NCBI RefSeq assembly: GCF_000158175.1
Contig: NZ_DS999411.1
Location: 2,450,714-2,514,713, forward strand
Source of the DNA: Luminiphilus syltensis NOR5-1B
GTDB taxonomy: Bacteria > Pseudomonadota > Gammaproteobacteria > Pseudomonadales > Halieaceae
DNA length: 64,000 bases
Direction of reading: 5' to 3'
A program made the translations under genes and the position numbers. The notes beneath the pieces are model-generated. The model searched no databases, was not told the origin of the DNA, and saw nothing but the letters and a program-made list of their open reading frames with translations. The stretch's first letter is position 1; the number at the start of each line of letters is the position of its first letter. Positions 53,857 through 62,639 of this stretch are shown piece by piece.

Positions 53857-53958
53857 CTGTCCAGGTATCTTCTGGTCAAAACGTGGACATTTGACCTATT
53901 TGGCTAATCTGTCCAGGAAGGCGCGGCGTAACAACGACAAATTCACGACAAATGGACA
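53857..53958. promoter_or_regulatory. Divergent sigma/MerR intergenic region with two kinds of inverted repeat
   Basis: The 181-bp gap contains TGTCCA at 53858-53863 and again at 53910-53915, with the complement TGGACA at 53884-53889 and 53953-53958, giving two spaced inverted pairs. Inside is a clean palindrome GGTCAAA (53874-53880) and TTTGACC (53890-53896). Such an arrangement fits operator sites for the MerR-type protein encoded at 53965 and may control both genes. Binding is inference. Confidence 0.5.
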
Positions 53959-53964
53959 CTGACT

Positions 53965-54993
53965 ATGAATGCTGTCGCCGAGCCCTCGGGCATTTTGGAG
54001 CCGCGCCCCCTCTATGGAATTGGAACTGTCGCGCGTCTTACCGGTTTGAAGCCGGACACGCTAAGAGTCTGGGAGCGCCGTTATGGCCTGGGGGCGAGCT
54101 ACAAGTCTGCCACAGGTCGACGCCAGTATACGCAATCGGACCTCGATCATCTGCAGTTGATTGCCGCATTGGTGGCGGACGGGACCCGCATCGGCGAAAT
54201 CGCTTCCGCCGAGAGCAAGACGCTGGCTCAGCTCGTCAAAGCTCGCGGGGACCGCATCAAAGTGGCACTGCCGGCGGCGAAGTCTACGGTGGTATTTGTC
54301 GGTCGTGAGCTGTGCCATTGGCTGGACGGGCACCAGGGGTGCATCTCCGGTGTGAGCGCCTTTATGGTGCGCGAGACCCTTACCGAGCAGTTGGACGAGC
54401 TGACCTTTGACGGCGAGATTGATCTATTGGTGATTGAGTGTCCCAGTTTGTCGGCTTCCCGTATGCAGGCGATTCAGGCGCTGCGCGCAAGGTTACAGGT
54501 CGGCAAGGTGCTGGTGCTCTATCGCTATGCCAATGAGCGGTGGCTTGAGGAACTCGAACGGCATGACGCGTCGGGAATGGAGTTTCCGCCGGAGCCCGCG
54601 CGCCTGGCCTTTGAATTCAGTCGCTTGAAAACCGCACGTGATACGACCCAGGGGCAATATGACATGGGCGAACTGGTCCAGCCCAAGGACCGGACTTTCA
54701 CCGATGAAGAGCTTATCGCGGCGGGTAAGCTGAAGAGTTTGCTTGACTGCGAATGTCCCAAGCACATCGCCGATCTGTTAATGGCGCTCAACCACTTCGA
54801 GACCTACAGCAGTGAGTGTTCGGTGGATAACTGGCGCGATGCAGCGGTGCACTCGAGCATCTACGCGTACACCAACCAGGCGCGATGGTTGATGGAAAAG
54901 GCGCTCAAAGCCGTGCTCGAAAATCGGGGTCAGGAATTTCAGCAGCTACTTGCTGAGGCGCCGGCGACGACGCGTGGGGAGCAGGGTCGATGA
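53965..54993 (+). CDS. MerR-family regulator with CarH/LitR-like layout
   Basis: This 342-aa regulator has an N-terminal winged-helix MerR domain (about 18-85: GIGTVARLTGLKPDTLRVWERRYG) and a Rossmann-like middle region (about 108-220) as in light-sensing CarH/LitR proteins. The cobalamin-binding ExxxHxxG/DxHxxG signature is not visible, so vitamin B12 photochemistry may be lost. A further helical C-terminal domain (about 245-330) is present. Typical partners are photolyase, the TIGR01777 protein and a sigma factor, all present nearby. It overlaps the downstream four-Cys miniprotein gene. Confidence 0.8.
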   Translation: MNAVAEPSGILEPRPLYGIGTVARLTGLKPDTLRVWERRYGLGASYKSATGRRQYTQSDLDHLQLIAALVADGTRIGEIASAESKTLAQLVKARGDRIKVALPAAKSTVVFVGRELCHWLDGHQGCISGVSAFMVRETLTEQLDELTFDGEIDLLVIECPSLSASRMQAIQALRARLQVGKVLVLYRYANERWLEELERHDASGMEFPPEPARLAFEFSRLKTARDTTQGQYDMGELVQPKDRTFTDEELIAAGKLKSLLDCECPKHIADLLMALNHFETYSSECSVDNWRDAAVHSSIYAYTNQARWLMEKALKAVLENRGQEFQQLLAEAPATTRGEQGR

Positions 54994-55145
54994 CGGCGAC
55001 GGAGGTTAACAGGGACGAGCATGCAAACGTTTCGGTGGCAGCAGGGGTGCGTCTTCCCTGTCGCGGCTGCACCCGGGACTGCCCGAACTACGAGCACTGC
55101 GACGGCAAACCCTGGCGTCAGCCCTTGGCTGACGTGGAGAGCTGA
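54990..55145 (+). CDS. Four-cysteine miniprotein (51 aa)
   Basis: This short gene starts at ATG 54990, overlapping the stop of the MerR gene by four bases (ATGA), and ends at TGA 55145. The protein contains the knot LPCRGCTRDCPNYEHCDGKP, that is Cys24-x2-Cys27-x3-Cys31-x5-Cys37, a plausible metal site or Fe-S ligand set, and a conserved-looking GKPWR. I recognise no named family. Translational coupling suggests a partner or modulator of the regulator (inference). The end overlaps the convergent exosortase-partner gene. Confidence 0.6.
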   Translation: MTATEVNRDEHANVSVAAGVRLPCRGCTRDCPNYEHCDGKPWRQPLADVES

Positions 55146-55720
55146 CGGGACAATTGCTCCCACATGGGCGAGCCCTGTAATTGCCAGACCCACAGCGCGA
55201 CCGGAACGAGTGTTGGCATCAGCAGCACGCTGAACTGATAAAGTACCGCAATGACCGGAGCCGGTGGCACGCCCGGTTGTGACAGGAAAGGCTCGCCGAT
55301 GACGAGCATCAGGTCTTTCGCAGCAATGGCGGCGATGCCGAAGGTCATGCTCACCCAGATCAGGAATAGACCTCTCGCGAACCGCTCCAGCGGATTCGAT
55401 ACGTTGGACGCCCACAGTAAGGCGGCATAAAAGGGCATGGCATAACTGACAAGGCGTGTATTGATTTGCAGGCCCATCTGATAACCGGCCACTTCAGCAC
55501 TGGTGATCACCCCATTGTTTTCGCCATAAAATGTTCTGACGATGATGTCAGTGCCGCTCAATTGTGCTGTATCGACACTGTGGCCAAGCCACAGTGGTAG
55601 GAGAATGTCCACAAGCCATGCCACCGGTGCGGCAAGCAGGTTGCCTGCTGCATACCAGAGCGCGAACATAATGGGCAATAATAGGACGGTATAGAAGGCC
55701 TGCCGCCGAAAGGGGGACAT
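55118..55720 (-). CDS. Exosortase H-associated membrane protein
   Basis: This 200-aa protein has several membrane segments (FYTVLLLPIMFALWYAAG; a long helical pair around 110-145; a C-terminal one around 165-190), separated by a polar loop. By position and pattern it is the companion protein found next to exosortase H. ATG at 55720 shares one base with the exosortase stop (TGATG), so the two are translationally coupled; the frame to 55855 is rejected because it is antisense-like. Its role with the sorting enzyme is not established. Confidence 0.75.
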   Translation of the reverse strand: MSPFRRQAFYTVLLLPIMFALWYAAGNLLAAPVAWLVDILLPLWLGHSVDTAQLSGTDIIVRTFYGENNGVITSAEVAGYQMGLQINTRLVSYAMPFYAALLWASNVSNPLERFARGLFLIWVSMTFGIAAIAAKDLMLVIGEPFLSQPGVPPAPVIAVLYQFSVLLMPTLVPVALWVWQLQGSPMWEQLSRQLSTSAKG

Positions 55721-56223
55721 CAGGCAGCTACCGAGGCCTGTTCTCCGCGTCGGGCAAGCCAGCGCAGGTAAACAGCGAACACAACGAGAACATCGATCAT
55801 GATGAGAATGGGCCAGAAGTAGAGGTGGAACCATTCGAAAATGTGCTGGTTCCATTGCCCGAGATAAAAGAGCGACACGATGCGTAAAATATTGAGCGCC
55901 TGAATCGCCACAAAGCCCAGCAAAATAGCGGCCACTTTATGTCGCCACAGTGACGGAAAGGCCAGCACCCCGGCGACCAGTACAATGGAAGCTTCGACGC
56001 CGTTACATCCGGCTTCAATGGAGACGGCAAACCCGGTGGTCCTGTCCATGAGAATGCGGCCAGTGCTGATAACATCGGCATCAAGTGGTGTCACCAGCGC
56101 GGCGCTTACCGATGCCAGCCAGCCGGTAAACGGCTGCACCACGGCCGCCTGTACCGGGTTGAGTAGTTCCAGTGTAAAAAGGACGGCGAGGGCGCCACAA
56201 AAGAGCAGAAGAAATCGACCCAT
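55720..56223 (-). CDS. xrtH: Exosortase H
   Basis: This 167-aa membrane transpeptidase-like enzyme is the small exosortase of proteobacteria that handles IPTL-type C-terminal sorting signals. The catalytic triad is visible: Cys73 in AGCNGVEA, Arg114 in LNILRI and His133 in FEWFHLYFW. Membrane segments surround these residues. No clear IPTLxxWG substrate is encoded in this window; the tiny protein at 11064-11240 has a similar tail layout but a different motif. Its partner gene follows directly. Confidence 0.86.
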   Translation of the reverse strand: MGRFLLLFCGALAVLFTLELLNPVQAAVVQPFTGWLASVSAALVTPLDADVISTGRILMDRTTGFAVSIEAGCNGVEASIVLVAGVLAFPSLWRHKVAAILLGFVAIQALNILRIVSLFYLGQWNQHIFEWFHLYFWPILIMIDVLVVFAVYLRWLARRGEQASVAA

Positions 56224-56292
56224 TGATCCGTTTGTATCCCCGTGAAGTGTTAGTAACGATTAACAATTGGCTTTTGGTAAAGGTAGCAACCC

Positions 56293-56490
56293 ATGTCTGC
56301 AAAGTATATCGCCATTGCTCTCAGCGCCGGAATGTTTGCTTTCAGCGCCTGGATTTACTCCGAAACCGGTGATTGGGTAGCCATTCTTTTCATGGTGCTT
56401 AGCGGCTGCTACGGCCTCTTTTTTTCGGGTGGCTACCTCGACCGATTGCGCCGTGGACCCGATTCAGAGGATCGAACGGATGACGATTGA
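56293..56490 (+). CDS. Small two-helix membrane protein (65 aa)
   Basis: This protein has two membrane segments (YIAIALSAGMFAFSAWIY and WVAILFMVLSGCYGLFFS) and an acidic C-terminus ending RGPDSEDRTDDD. I recognise no family. It starts at ATG 56293 and its last 27 bases overlap the convergent transporter gene at 56464. Gene status is supported by the regular hydrophobic pattern and a charged tail. Confidence 0.55.
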   Translation: MSAKYIAIALSAGMFAFSAWIYSETGDWVAILFMVLSGCYGLFFSGGYLDRLRRGPDSEDRTDDD

Positions 56491-57813
56491 GCCGACAATG
56501 ACCGGACAGACAAAACGCACATAAACCGGCCATATTCTGAAAAAGAGCGAGGTTTCGGCGGCTGCATCGGTTTTTTTCAGCTCGCCGAGAAGGCTATCCT
56601 GGCGCCATACCCAGCCCGCATAAATGCACAGCATCAGGCCCAGTATAGGTTGGCCGTAGCGGGTAGTCAGTGTGACCACCAGACCAAACAGGACATCGAA
56701 ATTCATCAGAACAATGCCGCTTACTGTTGCTATCAGAGCGCCCGCAGTCAGCGCCGCCCGCTTGCGTGGCCAGTTAAATTGCTCGACCAGAAAGGCTACC
56801 GGCACCTCGAGAATCGAGATCGACGAGGTCAACGAGGCGACACCGAGCAGAGCGAAAAACGCTGTGGCCATAAAAGTCCCCGCTAAACCCAGAGTTTCGA
56901 ACAGGGCGGGGAGCACGTTGAAGATCAAGGTGTCTTCTGAAAGCAGGGCGCCGCGGGCATCAAATATTTCGACACCGCGCTCAGCGGCGACAAACATGGC
57001 CGGCACGATCAAAAATCCGGCGAGAACGGCGATGCCCACATCGATGAGAGCGACCTGCGCACCGGTGGATGGCAGATTTTCTTTATCGGATAGGTAGGAG
57101 CCGTAGATCAGCATGGTTCCCACCCCCAGCGAGAGCGAGAAAAAAGCCGACCCCAGTGCATCGAAGATGAGGTCGCCCGAGAAAATTCTCGAGAGATCGG
57201 GTAGTAGATAGACTTTTAACCCTGCACTGGCACCGTCGAGCGTCAGCACATAAAGCGCGAGCGCGATCAGGGTAACAATCAGGGCGGGCATAAGTCGGGT
57301 GGACCATCGTTCGATGCCATCGTGAACCCCGCCGACCACAATGCCGATGGTCATAAACATAAACAGCACCATCAGTGAGATATTGCGCGATAAATCAAAA
57401 CCGATGAGCCAGTCTGCTGCGGAGGTAAAGCCCAAGGCCTCTATCGGAAACGAGGCCGTATAGCCCAGGATCCATCCAGCGACGATGCCGTAAAAGCTCA
57501 GGATGAGGCAGGCCATAAGAATACCTATGCCGCCGGTCAAGGCACCTATTCCCGCGCTCAATCGCGAGTTTGATATGCCGCGCAGTGCCGCCACCGCGTT
57601 ACCGTGGGCATGGCGACCGATCAAAAGCTCGGCCATCAATACCGGATAGGCAAGCACAAACGCCAGAACCAGATAGACCAGAACAAAGGCAGCACCCCCA
57701 TTACTTGCCGCCTGAGTAGGGAAACCCCAGATATTCCCGAGCCCTACCGCGGACCCAGCCGCTGCGAGGATAAAACCCCATCGTGATTTGAATTCTCCAC
57801 GGCCTGCTGCCAA
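56464..57813 (-). CDS. Sodium-dependent transporter, NSS (SNF) family
   Basis: This 449-aa transporter of the neurotransmitter:sodium symporter family has the N-terminal signature WGFILAAAGSAVGLGNIWGFP with the unwound TM1 region, about 11 membrane helices in the bacterial pattern, and the TM6/TM8 Ser/Thr-rich segments (FFSLSLGVGTMLIYGSYL). It imports an amino acid or similar solute with Na+. The substrate is unknown. Transcribed alone. Confidence 0.9.
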   Translation of the reverse strand: MAAGRGEFKSRWGFILAAAGSAVGLGNIWGFPTQAASNGGAAFVLVYLVLAFVLAYPVLMAELLIGRHAHGNAVAALRGISNSRLSAGIGALTGGIGILMACLILSFYGIVAGWILGYTASFPIEALGFTSAADWLIGFDLSRNISLMVLFMFMTIGIVVGGVHDGIERWSTRLMPALIVTLIALALYVLTLDGASAGLKVYLLPDLSRIFSGDLIFDALGSAFFSLSLGVGTMLIYGSYLSDKENLPSTGAQVALIDVGIAVLAGFLIVPAMFVAAERGVEIFDARGALLSEDTLIFNVLPALFETLGLAGTFMATAFFALLGVASLTSSISILEVPVAFLVEQFNWPRKRAALTAGALIATVSGIVLMNFDVLFGLVVTLTTRYGQPILGLMLCIYAGWVWRQDSLLGELKKTDAAAETSLFFRIWPVYVRFVCPVIVGSIVIRSIL

Positions 57814-57983
57814 AACGTTATTCTCCGTTTTTATTCATTGTTACCAGCGTTCAGTCCGCGATCGGCGCCGCCACCGAGCGAACTTTACCATTGACGCGGA
57901 TTGACGCGCGAGGGGAGATGCCGCACTCGCAGCGGCCACAATTCATGGTATATTTCGCGCGCTGAAAATGCGGTGCCGTTCAC

Positions 57984-58070
57984 GCCCGGGTGGTGGAATT
58001 GGTAGACACAGGAGACTTAAAATCTCCCGGCCTAACGGCTGTACGGGTTCAAGTCCCGTCCTGGGCACCA
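57984..58070 (+). tRNA. tRNA-Leu (anticodon UAA)
   Basis: An 87-base class II tRNA with acceptor arm GCCCGGG paired to CCTGGGC, D-arm TGGTGGAATTGGTAGACA, anticodon stem GGAGA/TCTCC around loop CTTAAAA giving UAA, a variable arm typical of leucine, T-arm GTTCAAGTC, and an encoded CCA end. Confidence 0.95.
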
Positions 58071-58446
58071 TAAATCCTTGGCAACCACGATGTGGCCCGT
58101 CATTTCAGCATCGGTATATCCAGCCACTGATCTAGGGGCTATTCCTCGGGCCCGAGATCACAGTGGCCTGCTCCAACCGAGCAAGCCAATCAATAACAGC
58201 AGTATGTCCCATTAAGGCAATGGTCCTTGGGTAGCTGGTCGCCCGTCCTCGACTCAGATCGAGGCAGACAATTTGCTGACCCTCATTATCAGCAGCCCCA
58301 ATCAGTCACAACAAGATAACGATTAGCGTGGGCGTCGTTACAGACGATTACGATGAGCCCCCCCGCAGGAAGCTTTCTTGGTTTTCTGGCCTGGCGCCGT
58401 CATTCTGAGGAATCCACAGTAAATGACAGCGTCGAATAAGCGTTTA
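58071..58446. other. Intergenic region, 376 bp
   Basis: I see nothing recognisable between tRNA-Leu and the VOC gene. tRNA genes often flank integrated elements, but no integrase gene or repeated tRNA 3' end is present in the neighbouring sequence. Confidence 0.4.
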
Positions 58447-59811
58447 TCAGTCGTCAAACAGGCCCTGATACCAACGCACCACGGGGGGGATGAATTTGAA
58501 GAGGTAGGGTACTTCCGCAAGTTCGACAATCGTTCCGTCGGGATCGTAAAAGGCGACGATACTGCTCGAGGGATCATCGGGCGAACAACACGGTGTAATC
58601 GGAGAGACAAATTCGACGCCTTGCGCCTTGAGTGCGGCGACATCACTCTCAATATCGGTCGACGCCAGCGCCATCCGATGAATGCCAAGATGGTTAACGG
58701 GAAGCGGATAGGGCGCTTCGGCGTTGTACGGCTCTAGCCATTGAACGAGCTTGATCTCGGAGCCATCGCTCTGATGGGTGAGCATGGCACCCTTTATTCT
58801 ATAGGGTCTATCCAGTCCCATGGCCTCGGCCACTTCGAGGGAGTCTGTCTCATGAAGTGATCCTGAGACCTCGTAGCCAAACATTTGATACCAGGCTAGC
58901 GAGCGCTCGAAGTCGCTGACATTGACGTTAACAAAAGCCATCTTGTAAATATGGGTGGTCTCCGTCGGCTCATCTCCGTCTCCCTTTCTACCTTCGATTA
59001 GCTCATAAAAGGTTCCATCCAGATCCTTGAACATGAAAAAACGTGTTCCGTCGGCGCGTGTGACGGGCGCAGACAGTAGGTCCACGCCTTGCGCCTTCAT
59101 GTACTCATAGTCGGCATCAAGATTGGAGGTAAGCATCGCGCCTCGCGCCATACCAAGATGATTCACTGCGGCGTAGGGTGGAGCATCATCCTTGGGGATG
59201 GTGAATGAAATCAAATCAATCACGCCACCAAAAAAACCGCCCGGGCCTACGAGCTCGCCGTGCAATAAATAGCCGCCGGCCTCTCCGCCCTGGGAGCCGT
59301 CGTACTCTGTCGGCGTCTCGATGCCGATGGCACGCGCCATCGCCTGGGTGTTGGTATCCGGGAACCCACTAATGGTGTCAAACCCCAGCGAGCCGTAGAA
59401 GTCCCGCGCCGTGGCAAAGTCGCTGACATTGGTATTAAAGTGAATGAAGGACGCAACGCTCAGTTCAATATCGGCTGCCTGTTTGATGCGGATGCTTGCG
59501 GGGCTATCCAGCACTGATAACACATTGACTGTGAGTGAATTGGATTCGGTCAGTAGCACTTCAGTTCGATCACCGTCACTCGTCAGGGCGATCGACTGAT
59601 TGTTCAGTTCGAGGGATAGTGTTTCGTCGGCCCCAGAAACGATCAATCGGGCTTTGCCCGGCACGCCAAAAAAGGTGCTGGTCTGCGGGCCCGGCGGCGT
59701 ATCAACCCCAAGCTGAATCAGATGCCGGGTCAGCTCTATTTCGGTCGCGCTTGCCACCGCTGAATACAGAAAAAGACAGGAAAACCCGATAAGCCTGATC
59801 GCACTAATCAT
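58447..59811 (-). CDS. Exported VOC (glyoxalase-fold) protein with two VOC domains
   Basis: This 454-aa protein starts with a signal peptide (RLIGFSCLFLYSAVASA) followed by a beta-rich region and two vicinal-oxygen-chelate modules: one starting FIHFNTNVSDFATARDFYGSLGF and another at FVNVNVSDFERSLAWYQMFGY, each with a closing FKDLDGTFYELIEG or FYDPDGTIVELAE strand. VOC proteins bind metal and act as dioxygenases, isomerases or resistance proteins. Export is unusual for the fold. The substrate is unknown. Confidence 0.85.
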   Translation of the reverse strand: MISAIRLIGFSCLFLYSAVASATEIELTRHLIQLGVDTPPGPQTSTFFGVPGKARLIVSGADETLSLELNNQSIALTSDGDRTEVLLTESNSLTVNVLSVLDSPASIRIKQAADIELSVASFIHFNTNVSDFATARDFYGSLGFDTISGFPDTNTQAMARAIGIETPTEYDGSQGGEAGGYLLHGELVGPGGFFGGVIDLISFTIPKDDAPPYAAVNHLGMARGAMLTSNLDADYEYMKAQGVDLLSAPVTRADGTRFFMFKDLDGTFYELIEGRKGDGDEPTETTHIYKMAFVNVNVSDFERSLAWYQMFGYEVSGSLHETDSLEVAEAMGLDRPYRIKGAMLTHQSDGSEIKLVQWLEPYNAEAPYPLPVNHLGIHRMALASTDIESDVAALKAQGVEFVSPITPCCSPDDPSSSIVAFYDPDGTIVELAEVPYLFKFIPPVVRWYQGLFDD

Positions 59812-59944
59812 GTTGAGCCTCTTTAGTTGTGGTCGCGCACTATCTTATGCGTTGCCTAAGGGGAACAATACAGGTCGCGGCATAGATGTCGATAGCCATC
59901 AGGCCCCCGCGACGTCAGGTCGGCGCCCAGCCAGATCTGGGTAA

Positions 59945-60733
59945 CATTTACCTGGAGAGTGGACACTGCAGTCCCCAAATGAAATCATTGTCGATAAACG
60001 GCGCGTCGATGCATTGACGACTGAGTTCGACCGCGTCTGGAAGCGGTCACCGACGCGCGATGAGCTTCGGAATCTTGTTGAACAGTGGGTGCGTGAGGAG
60101 ATTTTCTATCGTGAGGGACTGGCGTTGGGGCTTGATCGCAAAGACTCGGTATTGCATCAGCGCGTTGCCCGTCGTATGGGGTATATAGGCGAAGAACTTA
60201 TTGAGCCAACACCCAGCCTTACTCCACTCAAGGCATGGTTGACCAAGAAGGCTGAGGGCTACCGCCTCGATCCCTGTTTCAGCTTTCGACAGCTGCACAT
60301 CAACTCGACCTCGCGCGGCGCGGCAGACGAAGCTCAGGTTAAAGCGCTGCAACAGGCTCCGGCAATGAGCGAAACACCGGCTGGCGAGGCGTCGCTATTG
60401 CTGGCCGCGCGGGAGGATGCAACGCTTTCTGACGTTCGGCGTACCTTTGGTGAGGAGTTTGCTGAATCCCTGAAGAGCGTTGCTATCGGTGAATGGGCGG
60501 GCCCGGTTGCTTCCGGCTACGGCTTGCACTTTGTCCGCGTTGATTCGAGACAGGCATCGCGGCTGCCCGAATATGACGAAGGTCGCAAAATCGTCGTACG
60601 AGGCTACCTCGCCGAGCGCAGGAGCGGGCTCAAGGAGCGTGTCTACGCGACACTGCAAGAGCGCTACGCCATCGTGTACGAAGTCAACCAACTGCTGGCG
60701 CCGGTGGTAAGCGGGGAAGAGCGGGTGCAATGA
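59945..60733 (+). pseudogene. PpiC-like peptidyl-prolyl isomerase, missing its N-terminal anchor
   Basis: From about 59978 the frame reads NEIIVDKRRVDAL and continues as a parvulin-type (PpiC) protein with TPTRDEL-like SPTRDELRNLVEQWVREEIFYREGLALGLD and the isomerase domain near the C-terminus. Homologues have an N-terminal membrane helix of about 40 residues before the IVVD motif. Here a TAA at 59942 lies only twelve codons upstream of it. TTG at 60014 is the longest codon-start choice (239 aa). The gene is thus truncated or frameshifted and likely non-functional. It is four bases upstream-overlapping with the HupE/UreJ gene, as in intact pairs. Confidence 0.6.
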
Positions 60734-61716
60734 TCCGGCGTCTTTGCCTCGCTGCGTTCGTTTTTTTGCTTGCCTCTGCGGCAACTGCGGACGTATTCCG
60801 TCCGGCGTACCTGGAAATCAGCGAACTCGGCAACGATGAGTATGCGGTGCTGTGGAAGGTGCCCGCCCAGGGCGGTGACCGGCGTTTATCGGCCTACGTT
60901 CGCCTACCCGAAGGTGCGTCAATTATCGAAGGTCCCCGTGTCGTTGCCACCGGCGATAGCTGGGTCGAGCAGACCACAATCGGTTTCAGCGGCGGCCTGG
61001 CGGGGCAGGTATTCACCATTGAGGGTAGGGCGGCAGGCGTTACCGAGGTGATTGCCCGCGTTGAACGACTCGATGGGAGTAGCCAGGTGGAGCGCCTGCC
61101 CATGGAGCGGCCGCAATTCATCGTCGAGGCGCCCCAGGGGGCCGGAGCGGTGGCCTGGGCGTATTTCGTGCTCGGCGTCGAACACATTCTCGGCGGCATC
61201 GATCACCTGCTATTTGTACTGGCGCTGCTGCTCATTGTTCGTGGGGGTAAACGCATTGTAGCGACGGTTACTGCCTTTACCCTGGCCCACAGCGTGACCC
61301 TTGTTGCGGCTACCCTCGGATGGGTCCAGGTTCCCGGACCCCCGGTCGAGGCGATTATCGCGTTCAGCATTGTGTTTGTTGCCAGCGAAGTGGTGCATAC
61401 CTTCCGGGGTCGAACGGGACTCACCGAGCAGGCACCCTGGATCGTCGCCTTCAGTTTTGGGCTGCTGCACGGTTTTGGGTTCGCCGGCGCGCTTGCCGAA
61501 GTCGGTTTGCCACAAACCGCCATACCGCTGGCGCTGCTGACCTTCAATGTCGGCGTTGAAGTCGGCCAGTTGCTGTTCGTTACGGCGGTGCTGACCCTGC
61601 AGTTTGTCGGCGTCCGCTTATTGGGGGTCAAGGCAAAGTGGCTACCCGCTGCGACGGCCTATGGCATTGGTTCGGTCGCTGCATTCTGGACTATTGAAAG
61701 GGTGGCTGGGTTTTGA
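60730..61716 (+). CDS. HupE/UreJ-family membrane protein
   Basis: This 328-aa protein has a signal peptide, a periplasmic beta-rich domain (about 22-140), and six C-terminal membrane helices with the metal-binding HupE/UreJ motif GVEHILGGIDHLLF and FGLLHGFGFAG. HupE proteins carry nickel or related metals. The ATG at 60730 overlaps the upstream PpiC gene by four bases, an arrangement common for this pair; the partner here is truncated. Confidence 0.88.
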   Translation: MIRRLCLAAFVFLLASAATADVFRPAYLEISELGNDEYAVLWKVPAQGGDRRLSAYVRLPEGASIIEGPRVVATGDSWVEQTTIGFSGGLAGQVFTIEGRAAGVTEVIARVERLDGSSQVERLPMERPQFIVEAPQGAGAVAWAYFVLGVEHILGGIDHLLFVLALLLIVRGGKRIVATVTAFTLAHSVTLVAATLGWVQVPGPPVEAIIAFSIVFVASEVVHTFRGRTGLTEQAPWIVAFSFGLLHGFGFAGALAEVGLPQTAIPLALLTFNVGVEVGQLLFVTAVLTLQFVGVRLLGVKAKWLPAATAYGIGSVAAFWTIERVAGF

Positions 61717-62046
61717 AGGGGGCTCAACGGGTCTTCAATGCAAAGAAGCTTTGAAACGCAGGCGTTTTCGGGGTCTGGGAGATCGGGAGGAAAGCTGACT
61801 TTGATCAGCTTAAAACCCGCAAGTGAAGATGAAGGAAAAGAGTTACTACATGACAGTTTTCAGCAGCCCAGTGACCCTGGGAAGTTCACACCCTCAGCCT
61901 GATCTGGCAGGGTGCTAGGCGCTAATCGAGAATCACGCAGCAGGTTCATGCTGCACCGGCCAGTCTCTGCACCTTTCCGGCACGCTGGGTAGGCTTGACC
62001 GCTAAACGAGAGCTAGTGAATCAGGAAATTCGATATTAAGCACTTT
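61717..62046. other. Intergenic region, 330 bp
   Basis: I see no gene, RNA or repeat. It lies between hupE-like and a small exported protein gene and probably holds the promoter of the latter. Confidence 0.4.
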
Positions 62047-62478
62047 GTGTTGAGCAGCGCGCTCCTTCTAGGTTTCTCTCTGTCTGTAATAGGCGCTGAG
62101 CCCCTGGCCGGTGCAGCGGAAATAATGGAAACGGCAAAAGTGGAATGCGCGAGATTTAAGGGTGGACACTTCGATGCTACGGATGAAGCGGTCACATCCC
62201 GTGATATTACGGGTGATGGCAGGCCAGAACTCATCGTAGACGCATCCCAGTTTTCCTGCTCGACATCAGTGTCTCTATGGGGCGGCTCGGGTGGAACGCT
62301 CTTGTGGGTGCTCGTTGATGGAAATGCATACGATTTTGTTGCACACAAATGGCGGATTTTTGATGTGGATGGCCAGCAAATACTATTGCTCGCGGTACAC
62401 TGGGCTCAGTGTGGCGATACCGTTGGACCTTGCTATCGAGCACTGGTTTGGAGCGACGGATTCAGGACGATCAGCTAG
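62047..62478 (+). CDS. Small exported protein of unknown function (143 aa)
   Basis: A signal peptide (SSALLLGFSLSVIGA) is followed by a Cys-containing domain of about 110 residues with DITGDGRPELIVDAS, similar to the Asp-rich turn of FG-GAP/VCBS repeats, and a later LLAVHWAQCGDTVGPCYRAL. Four Cys could form two disulfides. I do not recognise the family. The start is GTG at 62047 with no strong ribosome binding site, so it may be off by a few codons. Confidence 0.55.
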   Translation: MLSSALLLGFSLSVIGAEPLAGAAEIMETAKVECARFKGGHFDATDEAVTSRDITGDGRPELIVDASQFSCSTSVSLWGGSGGTLLWVLVDGNAYDFVAHKWRIFDVDGQQILLLAVHWAQCGDTVGPCYRALVWSDGFRTIS

Positions 62479-62639
62479 CGTTTTTTTTGCTGCTCTGCTT
62501 ATTCCCCGCTTTGCCGACCTCTGCTCTTCCTCTTGTGACAAAGCCGCTCTTGTCAGTTATCGTTTCCCTGCGCCGCGCATGACCGCCGCGAATTTTTCAC
62601 GTTCGACCTCGGAAGTATCGATTCATAGCGGGGCAAAAT

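Noticed and set aside
58071-58446. Possible integrated element next to tRNA-Leu
   Set aside because: No integrase gene, no duplicated tRNA 3' end and no mobile-element genes are seen on either side.
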